Below, piece by piece: positions 37,753 to 51,076 of a stretch of 64,000 nucleotides of DNA. A program made the translations under genes and the position numbers. The stretch is from Callipepla californica brunnescens (Eukaryota > Chordata > Aves > Galliformes > Odontophoridae). Below the pieces are notes generated by a model. The model did no database searches, had not been told where the DNA came from, and saw only the letters and a list, made by a program, of their open reading frames with translations. Within the stretch, counting starts at the first letter, position 1. Every line of letters begins with the position of its first letter. The DNA is taken from the NCBI GenBank assembly GCA_023055505.1, contig JALIRH010000044.1, positions 3,968,001 through 4,032,000 on the forward strand, read 5' to 3'.

Positions 37753-39530
37753 GCATCACTATCATTTAGCTCACATTTGAGGAGATGGCTTAGGTCATAG
37801 GTGAATCAGAATACCCCTCCTTGTTGATAACAGTGTTGATATCAGTCAATACACTAAATGACAGTGCAGTCCTTCTGTGTGAGCACTCAGATTTCTCCTC
37901 TCCTTATTCTCCTAGTCAGACAAGTCTTCAGAGTTAAATACTATAAACCTCTTATCCCAGAATTTCAAGCAATGTATTCCAATGTTGCTGTATTCCATTA
38001 GCACCTTAGAGAAGTCAAGATAGTTGCAAGTCCTTAGCACTGTTCAGGTCAAAAAGCAAAACTAAAAGCCAGTCCACTCATTTGTATCATTCATACAATT
38101 TGACGTAATACGAGAAACAATCATTTCTAAGGATTTCCTACAGAGTAGCCAATGGCTACTCTGATTAGCATCTGGTCATATGTTTTGAAACATAGGGGTC
38201 AGAGTTTTCTTTATATTACTAAACCGCAGATTAAGTTCTGGTCTTTTCACTCCTACTACGCTGGATTTATATATGCCATGTGCATCCAAAACGTAATTGT
38301 AAAAAGTCTCATTTTAGTGAAAAGGGAATTCACAGATCTCAGCATAGGAGGCCTTTCTTACCTGTAATATTCTAAATTCTTCCTATAATCTTGCTCCAAT
38401 TTGTTTCAAATGGCATGCAGGAACAAGCAGGCATTAGCCAGTCAGCCCCATTTCACAGCTTTGATCAGTTTGTAAATTACCTTCGAGACAGCTAATCACT
38501 CTCCAAGTGGGAAGCTCAGCACCACCAGTGATAAATACCTATATTTTGTGACAAGATCTATTTCCATCTGTGCTGAGACTTCTTAAGAGCACACATGTGG
38601 CAACTTGTGAACCACCGCATAATGAATTGGATTGGAGAAACTGAAAAGCTTTTTACTCCTTCTATATACGGAGTGGGCACAATGCCAGACCTGGGATAAG
38701 GAAAGATGCCAAGTTTCCAGAATTTTGTCATGATTTACTTCTACTGAGACAGAAAATGTGCATTCATATACATATATTTGTGAGTGAACATATATAAAAC
38801 ATGCTCTGCGCTTTTTTACTTCAATTGAAAATGGCAAGATTCAGGATGGTTAATTACAATCTAAACCTATTTTTCAGGAAGAGAAGAAATTAAGTCTTTC
38901 CATTCACTTCCACAGCCTTGTATTCCACAGAAGTGGGTGAGTGGCACCAAATCCATAGCACCAACTGCTTCCAAATCCCACAAAGCAACTATGGCATTAT
39001 AAATATTGTCTACAACATCACAGGATTCATCTGATAAAATTACAGCTGATAAAATTAATAAAGACAAACATATCAGCATGATTAAGAGCAGATGTAGACT
39101 TAATTTCAGCCAGACTCACTTTTGCCTTTGCAGATGGATACATGGCCTACATTCATTTCTTCTCCAAAGTGTTTAGGCATATCTAAGCAGTAGGGCTACA
39201 CTTTGATTTGGAACAAACCTAGAGCCACATTATCTCTCAGTATGGGCCCAAGCATTAAGGAGACACGTTAGTTATTACATTCTGCCCAGGAAAGCATCAC
39301 AGTGTGCCCACACTCTACGTACTATGTGCCCTGGCTCCTGGTAGTACCTGAGACTCCAGGAGAAAAGGAATGTCTATCCCCTGTGAAAGGGGAAGAAGGG
39401 ATGAGAAACTCAGGGAGAGTACAAATAAGTTGCTAGGATATGTGGAGAGAAAATTAGAAAGGCAAAAGCCTAGCTTAAGCTCAACCTGGCCACTGGAGTA
39501 AAAGAGAACAAATTTTACTCTCCACACAGA

Positions 39531-40359
39531 GGGATCTGGCTAGAACAGATAAATGGGCCGATGTCAGTTGTATGAACTTCAACAAGGCTGAGTGCTGGTT
39601 CCAGCACTTTGGTCACAACAACCCCATGCAACAATACAGTCCTTGGAGCACAGTGGGTGGAAGACTGTGCAGAGGAAAAGGACCTGAAGGTATTGGTCAA
39701 AGCTCAGCTGAACATGAGCCAGCAGCATGCCCAGGTGGCCAAGAGAGCCAATGTCATCCTAGCTTGTGTCAGAAATAGCACAGCCAGCAGGAGCAGGGAG
39801 GTGACTGTCCCCCTGTACTCAGTTCTAGTGAGACTGCACCTTAAGTACTGTGTTTAGATTTGGGACCCTCAGTACAAGAAAGACATTGCAGCCCTGGAGC
39901 ATTTTCAGTGAAGGACAATGTAGACAGAGAGGGGACTAACGTTCCAGTCTTATGAGGAGTGGCTAAGCGAACCAAGATTGTTTTGTCTGGAGAAGAGGAA
40001 GGTTAGGGGAAACTCTGTCCTCTACACCTGCCTGAAAGATGATTGTGGCAAGGTGGGGGTAAGTCTTTTTTCCCAAGTAATTAGCAATAGGATGAGAGAG
40101 AATGAACTCAAGTTTTACCAGGGGAAGTTCAGGTTGGATATTTGCAAAACCTTCTCTGAAGAAGTGCACTGGAACTGAGTCAGGCCCTGGAATGGGCTGT
40201 ACATGGAGGTGCTTGAGTCACCGTCCCTGGAGGGGTTCAAGAAACATGTAGATGTGGTACTAAAGAATATGGTTTAGTGGGCAATATTGGTGGTAGGCAG
40301 ATAGTTTGACTAAGTATTAGATGTCTTTTCCAACCTTGATGATTCTCTGATTTTCTGAT
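39531..40359 (+). mobile_element. CR1 LINE, 3' end of ORF2 plus 3' UTR
   Basis: About 830 bases of plus-strand CR1. Coding-type words include AACTTCAACAAGGCTGAGTG, CACAACAACCCCATGCAACA, AACATGAGCCAGCAGCATGC and CCCCTGTACTCAGTTCTAGT, corresponding to the end of the reverse-transcriptase ORF. The 3' UTR includes GAGAAGAGGAAGGTTAGGGG and CTTTTCCAACCTTGATGATT, with the terminal GATTCT repeats at 40,341-40,359. Stops and indels break the frame, so the copy is dead. It is the longest element in the window. Confidence 0.95.
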
Positions 40360-42007
40360 AGGGTAGTTAGGTCAGGAAGCTTGCTTTACTTACTCGCATG
40401 TTAGTCAAGCAGTCCAGCAGGATGCCATGAAACCTTGGGGATGTCTACGCCATAAAATGCAGCTAATATCATTAAAGCTGGTGCTTCCAAATGACTAAGT
40501 GTAACACCTACTCAAGCATAGACTGAAGTTGGACTGGGCTTTGGATATGATGGATGTAATTCAGCAAAACAGTTTAACCAAGTACCATTTCTGCATGGCC
40601 TTATTGTTTTCAGTCACTGAAGCTAGCTCATACATTGTTAGCTTGGGATATCTGTAGCACAGTACTGCATGAGATAACTACACACATAACACACAGATTT
40701 CCACATCTGCAACACTAGGAAGTTTTTTTTGTCTAATTGGAATGTTAGATGTTAATACATGAAGAAATTCGTCTAGATTAACATGCTGTGACAGAGCTCA
40801 GAACTTGAATATTGTGTTCAGTTGTAGAAATGTGAATTTAGGCTCTCTGATAAGGAAATAACACCAATCTCAATGGAGCTTCATCTGATTTATCCCACTG
40901 TGTGAAGAGCACAGATTAAACTGCATGTAGACCTGGCAGTGATAGAAAACAGTTACCTCAAAATTGAGTCTGCTATTTAACAGACCTTTCTACTTAAAAA
41001 TAGTGCATTGCACTGAACATTTTGCACCAACTCTTAGTACGATTCTCTCAGATTAAAAAGAACAAACATTTCCCTCTATTTCTGGTTGGTGATATCTCTT
41101 GAAGAACTGCAGTAAAATGAAAGTTCAAAATTATATGACAAAACACAGAGAAGTGATTGCTGAGCAATGAAAGCCACACTTATAAACTGAAGCAATCACT
41201 GACTTTCAGCAGCACAGGGAAATCCCATAGCTGCAAAGCATCTATAGAAACAAACTAACCCCACTCTTTGTAAATTCGGAATTTTAATTATACCACACCA
41301 ATGAAATCCATGGTATCGTTGGAAACACAGACTGAAAATATTTCACGGTCACTTTTTTATACACAGGAACCTTTGCTTTGAAGAAAAAGAGAAAAGAAAA
41401 GAAATGGAAAAAAGAATGCTTCTAAGTAGGCTGAGGATATGAGGAGGAGGGAGTGTGGATGGGTGGGACCCAGATGGAGTGTCTCTTCCCTTTAGAATTT
41501 GTTGCACATGTCAGCATTTGACAAGCCAGTGGTATTGTTCAGGGCAGATCTTATTAATTACTGTTTAGTAGGTGGCATATGATAGCGCCCACAACTGCAA
41601 TTGTCATTGTGTCACCAAACATCTCATTTCATACACTTGCCAAAGCAGCGGTCTTTATATGAAAAAATGGATGCACAAGAAATAAGCAGACATCTGTGGT
41701 GACCTACAAGGACTGCCAAGGGAATCTGCTTCTCTTTGGATTCTATACCCTGTAATTTTCAGTGACCTAAGATCAACCCCTTCTATCCCACCTTGTTTCT
41801 TGAACTAATGGATCTCGCGTCAGGGACAATATACTTCACCATTAGATACTCACAATAAGCTTTCATTTACAGAAATCTGTACTGTTCATATAGCAAATAT
41901 TACTCCACAACACTGGAATCTAGAGGCAAAAATCAAGGTACATGATAATTCTAAATGCCGTTGTTACAATTTCCAATGTTTTGAACCGGAAAGTTAATAT
42001 ATATAGC

Positions 42008-42042
42008 AAAAAAAAAAAAGCAAAAAAAAAAACAAAACAAAA
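42008..42042 (+). repeat. A-rich low complexity
   Basis: Two long A runs separated by GC, followed by CAAAA units. Confidence 0.85.
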
Positions 42043-44921
42043 CCCTACACATGAACTCTACTGTCTTCCCCTGAAAGCAGGTGGAAAGAGAAGTCATGTC
42101 AACCCATACTGATAGAAAGCACATTCAAATACTTTGGGGAAAAAGCTCAGGAAGTGAGTTAGGATGTTAGTTCTTCAATTATTGGCCATGTCAGTGGCAG
42201 TCTGGGTTCTCTGCAGCAAACATGCCTGTGAGATGTGCCCAGAGAAATATCAGGCTTTTCCAGCCCACTAACTCATAAACATAATTCTGGTCAGTAATAC
42301 TGATTTTTCACATGTCTATGCCAGTCTTCTTTGCTCAGCCTTTCTGTCTTCCACATAGCAAATGGCTTCTGCCACTGATGCATTCAAGTCCAGAATCAAG
42401 TCAGTTATGTGATATCAATTCAAGACAGCGTGCCCCACAGGAATTAAATCTAAATGGACCTCATGAGCAAACCTCAGCATGACCTTGTTTAGCAAGCTAG
42501 AGGAAATATTAATTTCTAATACTGATAACATTTCTCTGGAAATTCTTGTCTCTTTAATTTCAGGAGCAAAACTAATACAAAATACTAATGAGAGTTTGCT
42601 GCTTCAATTTTGTGACAATAGGTCTTCTGGAGATAAAGCACAAAGTCATACAACACAAAGTTGTATGATCTGGACTGCAGTGGATTCCAGTTTTTGAATT
42701 CTTAATCAAACTAGACATTCACCCATTACTTGCAGACCAGATGGGGTGAGGAAGGAATTTACATTGGCTGAAAGCTCATAGCCTGGGAACTATCTGTTGT
42801 ATTCACCTTTTTATTGCTAAGTTGTTCTTCCAGTTCTCAGCATGTTTTTCTTCTGTGTTCCAGGAACAACAAGAAAGATCTCCTATTGCATACTCAACAA
42901 ATGAAAGTTTCCATGCTTGTAACCTAACCCCATAAAACCTCAAAAAAGTCAAGCTGGTGGCCAGTGATTTCACTGATATTTACAGAGTGCTGCTTAGATT
43001 CTGGTAAGCACTTTCTTTACAGCAAATTTCTTGCTGAAAGAACATCACATTCTTGAACAACACCACATTCAAGCTTGTTCTTTGTCATAAGATCCACACA
43101 TGCTGCTGCTGATGCCTGCTTTTACTCCTCCAACACACTGCCACTTCCAGAACCCCGTGTTGCAGAAACAGGACTGTGGGGCTGACTTTTTTCAGGCAAT
43201 AGTGTTTCATGCAATACAATTAGTGTCTCATAAGAGAGTGAAGGATGAGAGAACAGTGAGCCAATACCAGCTGCCTCATTACAGCACACGCTGTGAATAT
43301 AATTCAATTTACATCCTCCTTAGCTTCTTGCTTCATGTGTAATTTGATAAGAACAACTGTAAACTTCCAACTGAACCTGACTTCTCTTTCTCTTCATTTT
43401 GTTCTGCCATCATTTTCTTTTACTTCAGAGGCATAAGCAACCCCTTTGATGTCCTGGGTGGGAGTAACACGACCTCACTGCTATTGCTATCCAGATACAT
43501 TTAAGAACAGTTCTACATCTCCTCAGTATTTATTAAGTTGTTCCATACTTTTGTCTATACAATCGTGAGCATTATGCTGAGATCCACATCTATAATGGTT
43601 TAACAACACAGTGATTTCACAAGTCTGCTTACAAGTGAAGGGCTGATATATTTTAAAATATTTTTTCTTTCTCTTCCTTTGTACTGAAAAGTGTTTTTGG
43701 AAATCTACACATAGGAAAAAAAAAAGTAAAAAACAAGCAAGCTGTCTAAGTGGACAAACTGAAAATAATTTTGTTTTTTAAGCACAAGGAGACATTTAAC
43801 CCATCTTTGGTCATAGTAGGCCAAGCAAAATATGTTGAAAACCAAAGCAGAGAGATTGGGATTTTATGCAGATAATCCATACCCTCAAATAAACACAACC
43901 TGTAAAACCTATAAAGATTGCAGATCCCACAATGAAACTGCAAGGAAGAAATTTCATGTGATTTTTCTGAAGAGAGAATTACTGTCTCAGAACAATCTCA
44001 TAAACATATAAAGAAAAAATACAAAGAAGTTTTAAGTGAGAATACAGAAATTATAATAGCTTTGGATCACTCAGCAGAAGATAGGGACATAAGAAACAGG
44101 GTTTTTATCCCCTTTGTTAAACTATCTAAACAATGACAAGGTAATATTGATTTTTTTTAATGGCACATACTGAAGATGAAAGGCATGGTTTTTCATATCA
44201 TGCTGGTGGATTATGAAAATATAAAGCCAAACCAGTGGAAGAAAAGAAAAGTCATTCAGAAACAATAGGCAGAGGGCTGTGAATTATGAGTAGAGAGTGC
44301 AAATTAGGAAGAAATTCTGGAGTGTTTCTGTGGCTGACCCCTTTTCTAACACGGACAAACAATCTGAGATTAAAAATCACACCCCAGTGCAGCACAGGGT
44401 CTGAACAGCGGCAAAGTGCTCAGGATTCTTGTCAGCATCCTCCAGCCCACGTGGTGGAATCTCCTGGCACACCACAGCAAGGAAGCAGGTGGGTGCTGTC
44501 TGCCCAGTGTGCCAGTGCTGCCTTGTTCCTTTCCTTTGGATAGTTGGTTTTCAGACTTCTGTCTGTTTTACTTTTGTGAGTTTCTGACAGAAGACTAGAG
44601 AACACATTTTTTAGACACCTAGTTTGATTTGCATTGCGTAGGGAGTTCAGTCACTTAATTCAAGGCCGCAACTCCATGTTATGACTTGACGTCTAAGTTG
44701 CACATTGTAACACTGAGTCTTAGCTGCATTCTGCTTGGAAGTTTAACCACAGTCTGCAAGTGTCTTTGTTCTCTATTTGTACAATGAGTATCTGTAGAGT
44801 TGTATTATCTAACATCACATGAAAGAACAGAAGCATTAATAAATTGTGAGATGCTGAAAAAGAATGGAGCTGCATTAATGCCAACAGTAGATGACAATCA
44901 AGCTGAAGAATGGCTGCTGAT

Positions 44922-45420
44922 TTACCAATGCGTAAGGTACATGCTGGTAAAGTAAAAGGGGAAATATTTCTTTTTCCAGAGACTGTGCTTTTCATTTCTC
45001 CACATCTCCAAGTGCTTCCATTCACTGCTTACAGTACAAAGTTCACTAACATCTGCGTAGAAATCTTCACGGTTGCTGTTTTGCTGTTCAAAAGCACTTT
45101 CCATTCTTGTCAAACGGTTTATGAAATTGAAGACAGTCATCCACTCAGGTGCTCCTTCCTCCCCACTTCGTTTTGCAAGGGCTGCATCTGTTGCACTTGC
45201 ATCTGGGATTTCTTTATAGGCTATGGTTAACACATGTTTTTCTCCAGCTGGGAACTGGACATGTCTGCTAATGTCACTCAGATGCTCATTTTCTCCTACA
45301 TGAAGTTCTCTTGGATATTTTCCAAAGCAGCATGGTTATCATCATCTCATGTTGCCTTCTACAAAGGCCTGGGTAGGTCCTCTGTTGGTAAATGCTATAC
45401 AGCTGCATGGACATCAATGA
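44922..45420 (-). pseudogene. Possible unidentified protein remnant
   Basis: On the minus strand an open frame from 45,233 to 44,922 reads like real protein (IPDASATDAALAKRSGEEGA, EWMTVFNFINRLTRMESAFE). Upstream, in two other frames, come HVGENEHLSDISRHVQFPAG and a further piece containing LPTEDLPRPL and DDDNHAALEN. Three consecutive pieces in shifting frames would fit a frameshifted retrocopy, but I cannot name a parent. Chance is possible, and retrocopies are rare in birds. Confidence 0.2.
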
Positions 45421-45584
45421 ACTGATATGTACTCAGAGGAAATTGATAGCTGTTTTCCCATGCATTAGATGCCATTTTACTTGTTCCCATAAACTGCTAT
45501 GTGGTAGATCCAGTCCACATACAGGACAAAAGCTAGAAAAGCATGGCTTTGTTTGTTTGTTTTGGAAAATGGAAGCATAAAGCT

Positions 45585-45609
45585 AAATAATAATAATAAT
45601 AATAATAAT
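45585..45609 (+). repeat. (TAA)n microsatellite, about 8 units
   Basis: A trinucleotide run with no interruption. Confidence 0.95.
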
Positions 45610-47121
45610 GGTGCACAGTTACAGTGGAGAAGAAACTTAACCTCTCATCCTGCAATCCTTTCACTATTTTTCATGGGATATGAACCAGGGCTGTCAGTGA
45701 ATTTCAATGGCTTCTGACATAAATGTAAAGTGAGATTACTGTATGCAATGCCTAGTCAGATAGCAGCATTCAGTGCTGCAGGGGCCACAGAGCAAAGCAC
45801 TAAGAGAGGGTTTTTAAATGGCTGGATGTAACCCCAGTGTTGTGGTCTGGAAAAGAGAGGATAATCGAATTTCATGCTTCAGGACATGAGCTGATTATTT
45901 TCTGAGCCCCGCAGGGTACCACACCCTCTCCAGCACCCAGCTTTCTGCTGGATGCTTTGCAAAGCCTTCAGCCTGATTCTCCAGAGGCACAGCTGAAGAG
46001 AAGAGACTAATTTACAAAGGAGGAGGAAAATACACTCTGATCAGTCTTATCCTAAAGACAAAACATCTATGATGTTCTAAAGCTTGTTTCTGAACAAATT
46101 TTGCTGGAAACCAAGAATGCTACGGGTACGTGTGTGTGTGTGGTGGAAGGTTGTGCAATTGTGGCTTTTTTTCAATTTTTTTTTATTAATGTGAAATTTT
46201 GTTTTGAAATGTAATTTCTATGCACAAAGTCCAGGCATTTCAAAAGATCAAAGTGAAGCAACGTTGTTCAATTACTGAAACAATATTTCAAGAAACCTAA
46301 TCACAATTTTTTTCCGTTTCCAATAGTAATTTTCTAGATTTCACTTTTTCATCCCAATAAGACAGGAAAATAACAGGGAATTAACAGTTTTCTTGCAGGA
46401 TAGAAAAACAAATCTTTCTGATATTTCTGCTCTTGAGAGAAGACAAATACAGCTACTGAGGGACAAGGACAGCCGGTCAAGGCTGCAGTTTGTTGGGTAC
46501 CAGCAGATCAGATTGTTGTACAGGGAGAGTGAAGAATAACTGGAATACACTCTACATCTGTGGAGACGCTGTTGCTCCTGGACTTGAGTGGGATTCTTGT
46601 CTGAAGTCAATATTTTTTTGAAAGAGCTGAGTCAAAAAATATTTCTCAAATACAGTTTTAATCAGTCCTGGATACAGCAGCATCTTTGCTAACAGCCTTG
46701 ATTCACAAACATACTGACATTAAAAATAAAAGCTAGAGTTGTCCAACATACTTGCTTCTTAGACATATATACTGCAGACAGCTGAGCTGGTAGAAATCAG
46801 CATCCCTACAAATAACAGCTTGGTATATCAAGGAAATCAACAGAAATTTTGGTTTTCTCTGCTATATCAAAATAACCTATGACAATACAGCAGATGTTAA
46901 AGGATCAGCTAAGCTACAAATATACTGTGGTGTGAGGACTCTGCAAGCAGTAAGGAAATTCCATGCAAGAGAAGTGAAGCAAAGATAAGCAAAAATAACC
47001 TATAGCCTCAACATTCGAGTCAGGACTCCACAAGAAGAAGGATCTGGTAGACCTGTGTCTGGCAACGCAAGCAATCCAGTACTAAACAAAGCTGATTTCC
47101 TTCTTTTGACTATAAAATATG

Positions 47122-47490
47122 AGGGCTGCTCTGAAAATAATGCCTCCTGTTTTACTATGCTGACCCAAACATCAGGTGGATGTTGGTGGGATGGCAGTAG
47201 AGGTTAAACCTTTGTGCCAACATTCTGTTACATTTTGTTGACATGTGACAGAAGGCAGCAGAGGGCAGTCCGACGCAATGGCTTGTGACATGGGAGTGTG
47301 TGTGTAGCAAAGGTGTGTCACTTAATTCCTCCATGACAAAAAAATTGCACCCATTGAAATTCATCAATGTTTGCTGAATGTTTATGGAGACCAAACAGTG
47401 AATGCGAGCACAGAGAGGCGGTGGGTGGCTCTTTGTATCTGCTGCAGTTTCCATGGAAATAGATAAGAGGCATTATTTTCTGAGCAACCT
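47122..47490 (+). mobile_element. Internally deleted mariner (Galluhop/Mariner1_GG-like)
   Basis: Terminal inverted repeats of about 28 bases: the left end reads GGGCTGCTCTGAAAATAATG; the right end, reverse-complemented, reads AGGTTGCTCAGAAAATAATG. About 370 bases against roughly 1.2-1.3 kb for a full mariner. The interior keeps a piece that encoded the N-terminal part of the transposase (around 47,310-47,435, for example TTTATGGAGACCAAACAGTG) and then jumps to the 3' noncoding part (CTCTTTGTATCTGCTGCAGT), so the catalytic DDD core is lost. Stop codons interrupt the remnant. It is non-autonomous. Confidence 0.85.
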
Positions 47491-50400
47491 TGTCCAAGTC
47501 TTGTCCAGTCTCTCTTCTCATTTGATGTGGGAGAAAACAATGCAACAGAAACAAACCACTGTAAGTCAATGTGTATAACTTCTAAGGAGGTAAGAGTAGA
47601 ATGTGAATTTTTTTAGAACTGGACTGTTCTAAAGATACTGCTGACATGCAGTGCCAGAGCAAGGCTTGCAGGCTTTTCCATGGTAGGCATTAACAAGTGC
47701 TAGAGACACAAAAGGAGGTACTTTTCACGTTTGGAATATTTCTCAGGTTCTGTTCTGAATCACTTTGAACTTCAGAGGCAGCAATCTCTTGCTAGGTCTC
47801 AATGCTGATCAAAACAAGCTAAGTGGGACATTGTGAGAGTAGTTTCCATTTCAAAGCAGCATGGATTTGACTCTGCCTAAGTAAATCTAGTAAAACACTA
47901 GAACATCTTGTAAAAGTTGTAGACGAGAAGCCTGTCATTCCCTTTCACATTCCTTCTGTACTGCCCTCCAAATCTCTAATTGAGATCTGTCCCCAAAGTC
48001 TGTCACAATGTCTCCACAGCCTCCTAGCCTCTGCAGGAACACGAAGCTCAGGTCCAACTCTCATGGACTCCAGCAGAGGCTGGAAAGGGTCAAATATGGG
48101 TCTAGCTGTCAGTAAGTCTGATTTCACATAAATAAAACTAGTATTGACATTTAATCACTACTGAGGTGAACACAGTTTATATGTTTCCCCTATAAACCTC
48201 TTCTGGGTAAAGTCAGAATTTCCAGAATTTTTGTTGTTTGGACAAGAGAAGTGGCAGACTACATGATCCTTCTCATCATTATGTGCCAGGAAAGGATCTT
48301 GGTGAGAGAAAGGAGAGGAGACATCTGTGGTAAACATGGTTTGGAATAAGCTTCCGCTAAGAGCCTCTGGCAAAAGATGAGAGCCTTCCACCACAATATC
48401 ATTATTTCCAGTTAGCAAATTCAGATTTCATGACTGCTCTCAAGAGACTGCTGTCCTGCTACCATGAATCACCACCATCACTAAGTGAACTTCTGCAAGC
48501 CCAAAAGCAAGTCTGTTCCTTGCATTCAAGCAGAAAATAAGGCTTCATTAACCACTATTCATGTCAAAACTGCTAGCACAAGTAGTGCAAGCCTTACGCT
48601 TTTCTTTGTTATAAGGTCTACAAAAGCATATCTTTATTCTAACTTCCTCTCCACCATTCAATTTTCTCCCTTAAATATTATCCTTACTACTTAAGGAGCC
48701 CACAGCTCCAACAGAGATCATTGTCACACTGGAGTAAATTGTCAATGCACACAATTCCTCCCCCTAGAGGCTTTTACACAGCCTTTTCTCCAAGGAATCC
48801 CACCTTTTCTTTTCTCTCTCTAAACGGCTCAGAATCCTTCATTCCCTTTCTTCTTAATCAGAGTCCTTATTCCTTATCTCTTTTACCTTCCTCTCATGTG
48901 TAGATGTTCCCCTCCTTCCCATCATCTGTTGTCTTTCCTAAACTTAAGGAACAGACTTTTGCTCCTCTTCCTACTCCAGCTTTGCCCTGACAGCTCAAAT
49001 CTGTTTGTTCCTTCCAAAGCCTCATTATTTGGCTGGATTGCAACCATCTTTTCTGTCTTTGTCCTCTCACAAACTCCCATAACATTACAGAATCTCTGGT
49101 GAGATCTCTGTGTTTTTCCCATCACTCTCAGCACGTTCTGCCCTGGGCCCTGTGAATCTGCTTGAGAGATGGACTGCTGCAGCATTTTCCCTTCTTGGAA
49201 GTTAGGTATATGTAGGGGTCTCTAACAAAGTGTTTCCATGCTAGGGGAGGAACCAGCTGCCCTCCTCACACTCTTTCTCCTTCTAAGCTCTGCATTTCAG
49301 AGGCCATTTCCTACAAAACTGATTTGGAACTATTTGCAAATGCTCCTGGCAAAGCCAAGAGATAAATGCTATGCTTTTCATCTGCATGGACTAAAAGATG
49401 AGGTACACTTCTACCTGTGTGCCTGTCTTTGGCTCCTTCCAGAACTGGCACAAGGAGCTGGCATCATGCTTAGTTCTCAGTCCCCACAGAACCTCTGCTG
49501 ACGCAAAGAGATGTAGCAAGGCAGCCACATGGCTTTTGTTTATTTCTCTTTTATCAGTCTCTGTCATAAACCTCTCCCACTCCACAAACAATTGAAGTCA
49601 AAGAATTTCATCTAAGTCTTTCCATCTCTTATTTTCAAAAGCTCTGCTCTCTCAACGCTGTCCAACAGACCCACAGACTGAGGCTCCCCTGGGTCAGCTG
49701 CCAGTCTTCATAACTATAGGCCTATTGCAGGCCCAGCATCAAAACTGAGCTCAGTGCTGTAGGGTGGCAGGGCAAGGATGGCCTGGCTTCTCTGGAGCGT
49801 GAGGTACACCCAGGAAGGATAAGGACTGTTCTATAAGAGAGCTTTGGACATTTTAAAAAGAGTGATCAGCATTGCCAGGAAAACTAAAATAAGTTTTTTG
49901 AATTTGTGCTGCAGCAAGTACAGACTCTGGCTTTTTTCTTCTTTTCTTTTTGAAGTGTCTTAAAACATTTCAAAGCATTTATCTACCACCATATGGTTAT
50001 ATGAATCTTTGTACTCCAGTTTCCATTTTCTTTTTATTTTCAACCAAGTGTTTCAGATAAGACCAGGCAGAGAAAAACATGAAATGTTTTCTTTTCTGGA
50101 TGCTGAAATGTTTTGATTGAAACAATGATGTTTCTAAATATAACTTTCTTTCAGAAATACCATTATCTGTGTGGGTTTTTTCAGCTGTTCATTTACTTTG
50201 CAGTGAAACTAAGTGTTAACCTTTTCAGCTAGTTGTTATAGCAAGGCACTATGAGTAAAAGAATGGAATAATCTGACAGAACACATTTCCTCTGCCTTAT
50301 GTTTTTAAATTCTTCTATACATCTGACCAAGAGTATTCACATTATAGGCTAAAACCAGTGTGAAAATTAATGTCTGTTTTTAAATTGCAGAGGATGCTTA

Positions 50401-51060
50401 TTAGGTAAAGTGTACAATTCTGTATGCACATTTTTCAGTACATATTCACAAACTCTGATCAAGTTAAAACAACAGTGGGGTTAGGTTTGGGTTCTTTAAT
50501 GGACTAAGTCAATACTTAAATCAATGTTTTACTACTGAGGCACCAGATTGGGCTGCTGTGGGCTGGCTTTTTCTCAAAACCACATTCACCAGTGTTTCTG
50601 AACAGTTCACAGTCATGAGGATTTATCCTTGTACTGTTCCCTTTTGCCAAGGGGATACTTAACCCATCCTGAAGATGTGAAGCAATCCACTTATGGTCAA
50701 AAATTTGATTCCTTTCTCTGGAATCCAAGGCCAGACTCCACTCATAATTCCTTCTGTTCTCTTTTGAACAGGTTTCAGCTCCCAAACTTCTTTATGTCAC
50801 ATATTTTACCCACTTTAAAAAGTGAAATTGAGAAATCTGTGCAGTATGTATCTGAAAACCTTTATCTGTTTTTTAGTAACTACTGTGATCGGTGCACTGA
50901 GTCACTGAGATTCTCTTGTGTACAATAACTGTACATTGGTTTGACCCTGCCAACAGCTGGGATGTGGGGTGAGAGGGAAGACAAAATGTCCTCCCCTGAA
51001 CCTGCCCACCATCTCACCTTCCTTGGGAGCACCTGTTTTACCTTCTGAACAGAGCTGTAA
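47491..51060. other. Intergenic, nothing recognised except a pyrimidine-rich tract
   Basis: No gene pattern found. About 48,760-49,000 is strongly pyrimidine-rich on the plus strand, which produces several long but meaningless open frames on both strands. Confidence 0.5.
48760..49000 (+). repeat. Pyrimidine-rich (CT) tract
   Basis: About 240 bases dominated by C and T (for example CACCTTTTCTTTTCTCTCTC). Low complexity without a fixed period. Confidence 0.6.
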
Positions 51061-51076
51061 CAGAAGCGAAGCAGCC

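Larger units (their letters stand above)
31503..39530. other. Intergenic, about 8 kb without a recognised gene
   Basis: No supported exon or RNA. It contains a candidate regulatory block at 31,830-32,260, short local duplications at 32,445 and 33,009, a poly(A) run at 36,869 and an (ACA)n run at 37,738. Confidence 0.5.
40360..47121. other. Intergenic, about 6.8 kb without a recognised gene
   Basis: Unique-looking AT-rich DNA with an A-rich tract at 42,008, a (TAA)n run at 45,585 and a protein-like stretch on the minus strand at 44,922-45,420 that I could not identify. Confidence 0.5.

Noticed and set aside
48721..49600. Several overlapping open frames on both strands
   Set aside because: They are explained by the pyrimidine bias of the region (few stop codons on the CT-rich strand) and show no protein pattern.
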